Shown one piece after another: positions 6,752 through 10,258 of a stretch of DNA of 10,258 bases; the stretch's first letter is position 1, and every line of letters starts with the position of its first letter. The stretch covers positions 1 to 10,258 of the forward strand of contig DHHN01000223.1 in NCBI GenBank assembly GCA_002403295.1. Reading direction: 5' to 3'. This DNA comes from a bacterium UBP1_UBA4771. Its GTDB lineage: Bacteria; Krumholzibacteriota; Krumholzibacteriia; Krumholzibacteriales; Krumholzibacteriaceae. Under the pieces are notes generated by a model. That model did no database searches. It saw nothing but the letters and a program-made list of their open reading frames with translations, and was not told the DNA's origin. A program made the position numbers and the translations under genes.

Positions 6752-6780
6752 TTGACAACGAGCGGCCGATTAAGGATACC
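6752..6780 (+). promoter_or_regulatory. Candidate sigma-70 promoter for the threonine-synthase-like gene
   Basis: A perfect -35 TTGACA (6752-6757) is followed after 17 bases by GATACC (6775-6780), a weak -10 (3 of 6). Initiation near 6787 would give a leader of about 33 bases to ATG 6820. The -35 lies only 12 bases inside the leader of the divergent pgeF gene. Confidence 0.45.
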
Positions 6781-6800
6781 CTATTGGACGATCTTTGCAA
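6773..6800 (-). promoter_or_regulatory. Candidate sigma-70 promoter for the pgeF-aminotransferase-barrel group
   Basis: On the minus strand TTGCAA (6800-6795), a 16-base spacer and TATCCT (6778-6773) each match the consensus at 4 of 6 positions. The -10 overlaps that of the opposing promoter. Initiation near 6766 would give a leader of about 26 bases. Confidence 0.35.
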
Positions 6801-6819
6801 GAATAGTCGGAGGGAGCCG

Positions 6820-7989
6820 ATGCGTTACTTCGAAGGATACCGGTGCGGGGCGTGCGGCAGGGAAATTCCTGCGGGCTCGGCCGCGGCGGAATGCCCCTCG
6901 TGCGCGGGGCCCCTGCTCGCCGTATACGATCTCGCGCTCATGCGAAGGAACGCGCGGGATCCCGCGTCGCATCTGGCGGGCGACGGCCCCGGCATCTGGC
7001 GATACGCGAGCATCCTCCCGCCCTTCGCGAGGCGCGTGAGTCTCGGCGAGGGACGCACGCCCCTTCTCGATTCGCGCGAACTCGGGCGCTCGATCGGCGT
7101 GCCGGAGCTCTTCATCAAGGACGAATCGGCGAACCCCACCGGCTCCTTCAAGGCACGGGGCATGGCGGCGGCCGTTTCGCGTCTCGTCGATCTCGGCGTC
7201 TCGCGCGCGGACGTGCCGTCGGCCGGAAACGCGGGGCTCGCGCTCGCCGCGTACTGCGCCGCGGCGCGCATCGCGTGCCGTGTCTTTATCCCCTCCGAAA
7301 CGCCCGCGGGAGTCGCCGCGGAATGCCGGCTCTACGGAGCCGAGGTCACCGTCGTGCCGGGCCTTCTTCCCGACGCCGCCAGGGCGCTCGACGCGCTCGT
7401 CGGCGTCGACCGCGCCGGCGTCGTGAGCACGTTTCGGGAGCCCTGTCGTGTCGAGGGAAAAAAGACGATGGCGTTCGAGATCGAGGAGGAGATCGCGCCG
7501 GACTGGATCGTGTTTCCGACCGGCGGCGGCACGGGCATCGTCGCTCTCTGGAAGGCCTACGGGGAGCTCGAGGCCCTCGGTCTGCTGCGGCGGCCGATGC
7601 CCCGTCTCGCCGTCGTTCAGGCCGAGGGATGCGCGCCGCTCGTCGCGGCGTGGCACGGCGGTCTCGATCGGGCCGCGCCATGGCCGGATCCGAAGACGAT
7701 CGCGTCCGGCATCCGCGTGCCCGGCTCCCGCGCCGACGCGCTCATCCTCCGCGCGCTCCGCGAGAGCGGCGGGGCCGCGGCGGCGGTGAGCGACGCCGAA
7801 ATCGTCGACGGCGTCCGGGAGCTCGCCCGCGCGCGCGGGCTCTTCGCGTCGCCCGAGGGGGCGGCGGCGTACGCGGGGCTCAAGGCGCTCGCGCGACAGG
7901 GAACGATAAGCCCCTCCTCGCGTGTCGTCGTCGTCAACACCGCGGGAGGGGCCCGCTACCGATTTCTTCTCGACCCGTACGAGCGCTGA
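6820..7989 (+). CDS. thrC: Threonine-synthase-like PLP-dependent enzyme with N-terminal zinc ribbon
   Basis: The 389-residue enzyme begins with a zinc ribbon (C9-x2-C12 ... C25-x2-C28) and continues as a fold-type II (tryptophan-synthase-beta-like) PLP protein. Signatures are LGEGRTPLLDS (75-85), FIKDESANPTGSFKARG (98-114) with the Schiff-base lysine K111, the substrate/cofactor loop SAGNAGLAL (134-142), and the phosphate loop FPTGGGTGI (232-240). Length and layout match the bacterial/archaeal threonine-synthase family that makes threonine from O-phosphohomoserine. Two points soften the call: the lysine motif is SFKARG rather than SFKDRG, and no hom or thrB gene is adjacent. It could belong to a related threonine-synthase-like group of unknown substrate. 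ATG 6820 has GGAGGGAG just upstream. Its TGA directly abuts the stop of the convergent DUF4384 gene. Confidence 0.82.
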   Translation: MRYFEGYRCGACGREIPAGSAAAECPSCAGPLLAVYDLALMRRNARDPASHLAGDGPGIWRYASILPPFARRVSLGEGRTPLLDSRELGRSIGVPELFIKDESANPTGSFKARGMAAAVSRLVDLGVSRADVPSAGNAGLALAAYCAAARIACRVFIPSETPAGVAAECRLYGAEVTVVPGLLPDAARALDALVGVDRAGVVSTFREPCRVEGKKTMAFEIEEEIAPDWIVFPTGGGTGIVALWKAYGELEALGLLRRPMPRLAVVQAEGCAPLVAAWHGGLDRAAPWPDPKTIASGIRVPGSRADALILRALRESGGAAAAVSDAEIVDGVRELARARGLFASPEGAAAYAGLKALARQGTISPSSRVVVVNTAGGARYRFLLDPYER

Positions 7990-9783
7990 TCAACGGGTCC
8001 GCGTCTTGCCGGCGTTCGATCTCGTGCCGCTCGAGGCTCCCCGATACGGAGTGGACGAGCTTCTCTCCGCGCCCCGCGAGGGAGGCGGGGAGCTCCGCGC
8101 CGAAGCGGCCGCGTTCCGGTCGGCGCCGCGGTTCGCCTCGCCCGCCGACGCTCGCTTCTTGTCGGCGCCCGATCCGGATGGATCGTGCGTCGTATTGTCC
8201 CGTGCGCCGCTCCGTTCCGGTTGCCGGGCGGGCGGGGGCGCGATTCGATCGGCGTCCCGCGGGCGTCGTTCCGGCTCCGCCGGCCTCGTCCCGCTCCGGT
8301 CGCGGTCGATGGCGCGCGGCGGCGCGGCCCGCCGCGTTTCGTCACGCGGGCTCCGCGTCGTTCCCCGCTCCATCGTTTCTCGGCCCCGCTCTCCGCTCCG
8401 CGTCCCCGCGGAGCGTTCGGCGCCGCGCACCGCCGGCCGGTCGCGTCCGGTCGTCCTGTCGACGGCCGGGTTCGTTCCCCCCCCGCGCACGCGCTGTCCG
8501 GCCGCCCGGGCGTCGAAGCCGCGTTCGACCGCGCGGCGGCCGAGGTCCGAGCGATCGATCCGTTGCGCGACCTCGCGCTGCTTCGTCTTCATGAGACGCG
8601 TATCGGCGAGGGAGCGCTCGCGGCTGAGGATCTGATTGGTCGTCGCGTAATCGATGCGCCGCTTCGTCGCGCTTCGATCGCCGTAGAGCGGGCGGTAGGA
8701 GCCCGAATACCGCGCGTACCAATAATCGCCATACGACCAGTAGGGGTAGTAGCATCCGTAGCAGTACGGGTACGGCCGGCGCCACCAGCTGTAATAGGGC
8801 CAGCCGTAATAATCGTTCCACCAGATGTTCCAATAGAAGCCGCCCCAGAAAGGATCCCATGCGGGGTAGAGCCCCCAGCCGAAGTAAGATCCATAGGACG
8901 GCCAGGGCGAATACCACGGATGGGCGTAGGAGCCGTACGAAAAGGACAGGTATACCGTCGTCTCGTCACGGCCGTCGTCGCCGTCCATGTCGTAACGGTC
9001 GTCGTCGGTCGACGAGTAGACGTCCCGTTCGTCGCCGCCGCCGTATCGCCGAATGTCGTAGAGCGGCGGATAGGGATACCGCGGCTCCTCGGCGTATGCG
9101 ATCCGTTCGATCGAAACATCAGGACATTCCATCGCGTAGGGATCGGCGATCGTCTCCGGGCCGTGGCATTTCGCGCAGAGGTAGCGAGGGTAATCCACGC
9201 GGCGATTGATGTAGAAGTAGGTGTACGCCGTCGCGGGCGGCATGCGGCCGGCGTCGCGCACGATCTCCTCGTCGATCATGTTGAATGCCAGGAACGGATC
9301 GAGATCGACCCGCAGTCGCTTTTCAGCCGGGAGCCGCTCGCTCTTCGACAGAAAGTAGAGCTCGTCCTCGTCGAGCCGGCTCCGATCTTCGACCGCGAGG
9401 GCGTGGATGTACTCGACGCCCGTCTTCCCGCCGGTTTCCCAGAAGAGGCCCGAGCCGGGCTCCGGGAGAAAATACTTCTTTCTCCCCTCGACGCGGACGG
9501 GCCGCCCGTCGGCGGGAAAGAGAAGATGGACGTATCCCTCGCTGTCGATGTTGTAGATGACCACGTACGCCGGGCGCGACGCGCTGAACGAAATGCCGAT
9601 GTTTTTGCCCGAACCGTACACGGCTCCGCGCTCGCCGACGAGCTCGACGGCGACGGAGAGGCCGCTCGCGTCGGCCGGAGAGGACGAAGCCGGGGATTTC
9701 TTGAAGTCAACGGCGCCGAGCGGCGCGGCGCACAGGGCGATCAGCAAGGCGGCAAGAAGGATGAGCGGTGTCGAGCGTTTCAT
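7990..9783 (-). CDS. Exported DUF4384 protein with CxxCH motif, aromatic-rich segment and Arg-rich tail
   Basis: The 597-residue product has a signal peptide (STPLILLAALLIALCAAPLG, likely cleaved after residue 24). A DUF4384-type beta domain follows (about 43-131): VAVELVG, SRPAYVVIYNIDSEGYVHLL with the Phe-Pro turn, YFLPEPG, and GVEYIHALAV. Residues 132-200 are helical and end YFYINRRVDYPRY. A single C203-A-K-C206-H207 motif matches a c-type heme site, although no distal ligand can be named. An acidic linker (about 249-274) leads to an extreme aromatic segment, 283-360, with 13 Trp and 21 Tyr. The rest (about 370-597) is Arg/Ser/Pro/Gly/Asp-rich, low-complexity and predicted disordered. ATG 9783 has AAGGAG about 8 bases upstream, so the longer in-frame start at 9912 is unlikely. 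The overall function is unknown; a cell-surface or matrix-associated role is inference. The stop is adjacent to the stop of the convergent gene. Confidence 0.85.
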   Translation of the reverse strand: MKRSTPLILLAALLIALCAAPLGAVDFKKSPASSSPADASGLSVAVELVGERGAVYGSGKNIGISFSASRPAYVVIYNIDSEGYVHLLFPADGRPVRVEGRKKYFLPEPGSGLFWETGGKTGVEYIHALAVEDRSRLDEDELYFLSKSERLPAEKRLRVDLDPFLAFNMIDEEIVRDAGRMPPATAYTYFYINRRVDYPRYLCAKCHGPETIADPYAMECPDVSIERIAYAEEPRYPYPPLYDIRRYGGGDERDVYSSTDDDRYDMDGDDGRDETTVYLSFSYGSYAHPWYSPWPSYGSYFGWGLYPAWDPFWGGFYWNIWWNDYYGWPYYSWWRRPYPYCYGCYYPYWSYGDYWYARYSGSYRPLYGDRSATKRRIDYATTNQILSRERSLADTRLMKTKQREVAQRIDRSDLGRRAVERGFDARAAGQRVRGGGTNPAVDRTTGRDRPAVRGAERSAGTRSGERGRETMERGTTRSPRDETRRAAPPRAIDRDRSGTRPAEPERRPRDADRIAPPPARQPERSGARDNTTHDPSGSGADKKRASAGEANRGADRNAAASARSSPPPSRGAERSSSTPYRGASSGTRSNAGKTRTR

Positions 9784-9876
9784 GGCTCTCGCTCCTTCCC
9801 AGGGGGTGGGGTTTCGATCATGGCATCCCGGCGGGGACGCGTGCATGAATCGTTCCGGCACGAACCGTCCCTTCTT

Positions 9877-9905
9877 ATTATAATGCCGATCAGCCGTCTT
9901 TACAA
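9877..9905 (-). promoter_or_regulatory. Strong sigma-70-type promoter of the DUF4384 gene
   Basis: On the minus strand TTGTAA (9905-9900), an exact 17-base spacer and a perfect TATAAT (9882-9877) form the best promoter match in the window. Initiation near 9870 leaves a leader of about 87 bases to ATG 9783. Confidence 0.75.
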
Positions 9906-10051
9906 GCCGCATGCTCCTTTCCGGGGTGTTTCCCCGCCGGATTCTCCATATATTATACGTGCGGGGCGGCGAGCCGGTTCCGGACGGGCCCCGAGAATGC
10001 GCGTCGCGGAGCAGCTAACTTTATGCGGCGACTAACAATAGTACGCGCTTC

Positions 10052-10068
10052 GAACGTCCGAAACGTTC
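10052..10068. repeat. Inverted repeat abutting the tolQ promoter, possible operator
   Basis: GAACGT (10052-10057) and ACGTTC (10063-10068) form a perfect 6-bp inverted repeat around the 5-base spacer CCGAA. The right arm touches the candidate -35 TTGACC at 10069. The size and location suit a dimeric regulator site, but chance cannot be excluded for arms this short. Confidence 0.4.
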
Positions 10069-10097
10069 TTGACCGTCGGAAGGTAACATAGTAAGTT
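10069..10097 (+). promoter_or_regulatory. Candidate promoter for tolQ
   Basis: TTGACC (10069-10074, 5 of 6) is followed after 17 bases by TAAGTT (10092-10097, 3 of 6). It is the best plus-strand candidate close to the gene, but the -10 is weak. Initiation near 10104 would fall in the AAAGCGCTTT palindrome and leave a short leader to ATG 10128. Confidence 0.35.
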
Positions 10098-10127
10098 GCC
10101 CGAAAGCGCTTTTCAAGGAGGCTCAGA

Positions 10128-10258
10128 ATGGCTTGTGCCGGTGCACCGATGATCCTTCAAATCTCGGGAAAGCTCTCCGACGTCATATTCCACGGCGGCT
10201 GGGTCGGGAACGGGATACTTCTCACGCTGACCGTGCTTTCCGTAATCTCGTGGACGAT
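10128..10258 (+). CDS. tolQ: TolQ/ExbB/MotA-family proton channel, N-terminal part (runs off window)
   Basis: The first 43 codons are visible, cut at the right edge. ATG 10128 has a perfect AAGGAGG (10115-10121) 6 bases upstream. The peptide has a short N-terminus (MACAGAPMILQISGKLSDVI), then FHGGWVGNGILLTLTVLSV and ISWT. The L-L-x-L-x-V-L-S-V-I-S-W run is the hallmark of the first transmembrane helix of TolQ proteins, which with TolR form the inner-membrane motor that energises TolA, TolB and Pal for outer-membrane constriction. ExbB shares the fold but less often shows the SVISW sequence. The Tol assignment implies a Gram-negative envelope and predicts tolR, tolA, tolB and pal downstream, outside the window. 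The fragment is too short to check the conserved second and third helices. Confidence 0.72.
   Translation, partial: MACAGAPMILQISGKLSDVIFHGGWVGNGILLTLTVLSVISWT

Larger units (their letters stand above)
9784..10127. other. 344-base divergent intergenic region between the DUF4384 gene and tolQ
   Basis: No credible gene lies here. It holds the minus-strand promoter at 9877-9905 and its leader. A second AT-rich spot, CATATATTATAC (9947-9958), contains TATAAT on the minus strand but lacks a good -35. A GC-rich stretch follows (about 9959-10005). Toward tolQ lie an inverted repeat (10052-10068), a plausible plus-strand promoter (10069-10097), a 10-bp palindrome AAAGCGCTTT (10103-10112) and the tolQ ribosome binding site (AAGGAGG, 10115-10121). 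I see no tRNA or riboswitch structure. Confidence 0.6.

Noticed and set aside
4648..6755. Two very long open frames (about 700 codons each) over the aminotransferase/pgeF region, one on each strand
   Set aside because: Their translations are Arg/Pro/Ala-rich with no family resemblance, and they overlap two genes with full catalytic motifs in another frame. They are a product of GC-biased codons.
9784..9912. Longer start for the DUF4384 protein at 9912
   Set aside because: It would place 43 polar residues before the signal peptide and begin upstream of the predicted transcription start near 9870.
9946..9958. AT-rich CATATATTATAC as a second promoter
   Set aside because: A TATAAT is present on the minus strand, but the expected -35 position reads GAACCG, so support is too weak to list as a separate promoter.
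8185..10035. 616-codon plus-strand frame opposite the DUF4384 gene
   Set aside because: The minus-strand frame has a signal peptide, a recognisable domain, a good ribosome site and a strong promoter. The plus-strand translation is Arg/Val/Pro-rich with no domain and runs through the minus-strand promoter.

Overview
The window is GC-rich, gene-dense bacterial DNA from a Gram-negative (two-membrane) organism. The evidence for an outer membrane is a tolQ start at the right edge, a predicted secreted beta-barrel, and several exported periplasmic proteins. Codons are strongly GC-biased throughout, so long shadow reading frames lie opposite the real genes. The mix of genes (ECF sigma cassette with Spy-like proteins, DUF4384 protein, ThrC-like enzyme with an SFKARG motif) would suit an uncultured high-GC lineage of the FCB or Eisenbacteria/Krumholzibacteria kind. 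That placement is a guess from style and is not demonstrated. I see no rRNA, tRNA, CRISPR array, transposase or prophage gene.

Left block, plus strand, 1-3889: a truncated two-helix membrane protein, a YbjQ/UPF0145 protein, a metallo-beta-lactamase-fold hydrolase, an ECF sigma factor, a zinc-finger anti-sigma factor, a membrane-anchored Spy/CpxP/CnrX-like protein, and a secreted Spy-like protein with a long Cys/His-rich tail. Three junctions are ATGA overlaps (575-578, 2511-2514, 3023-3026) and no intergenic gap exceeds 66 bases, so the block is probably one transcript. It ends at a 12-bp GC-rich hairpin (3944-3971). The last four genes look like an envelope or metal-stress sensing cassette: sigma factor, membrane anti-sigma, periplasmic sensor, secreted Cys/His-rich effector. 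The arrangement recalls CnrYXH but carries an extra unusual protein.

Middle block, minus strand, 6740-3980: a YfiH/PgeF laccase-domain protein, a class I/II PLP aminotransferase and a small unassigned beta-barrel, with gaps of 33 and 31 bases. It diverges from a plus-strand threonine-synthase-like PLP enzyme (6820-7989) across a 79-base region that can hold two overlapping sigma-70-type promoters.

Right block: a 597-residue exported DUF4384 protein (minus, 9783-7990) meets the threonine-synthase-like gene stop to stop, with no base between them. It combines a DUF4384 domain, a single CxxCH motif, an acidic linker, a Trp/Tyr-rich segment and an Arg-rich disordered tail. A strong promoter (TTGTAA-17-TATAAT) lies upstream of it. 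A 344-base divergent intergenic region follows, and then the first 43 codons of tolQ with an ideal ribosome binding site, presumably the start of a tol-pal operon that continues outside the window.

The best candidates for something undescribed are the sigma/anti-sigma/double-Spy cassette with its Cys/His tail protein, and the DUF4384-CxxCH-aromatic-Arg protein.
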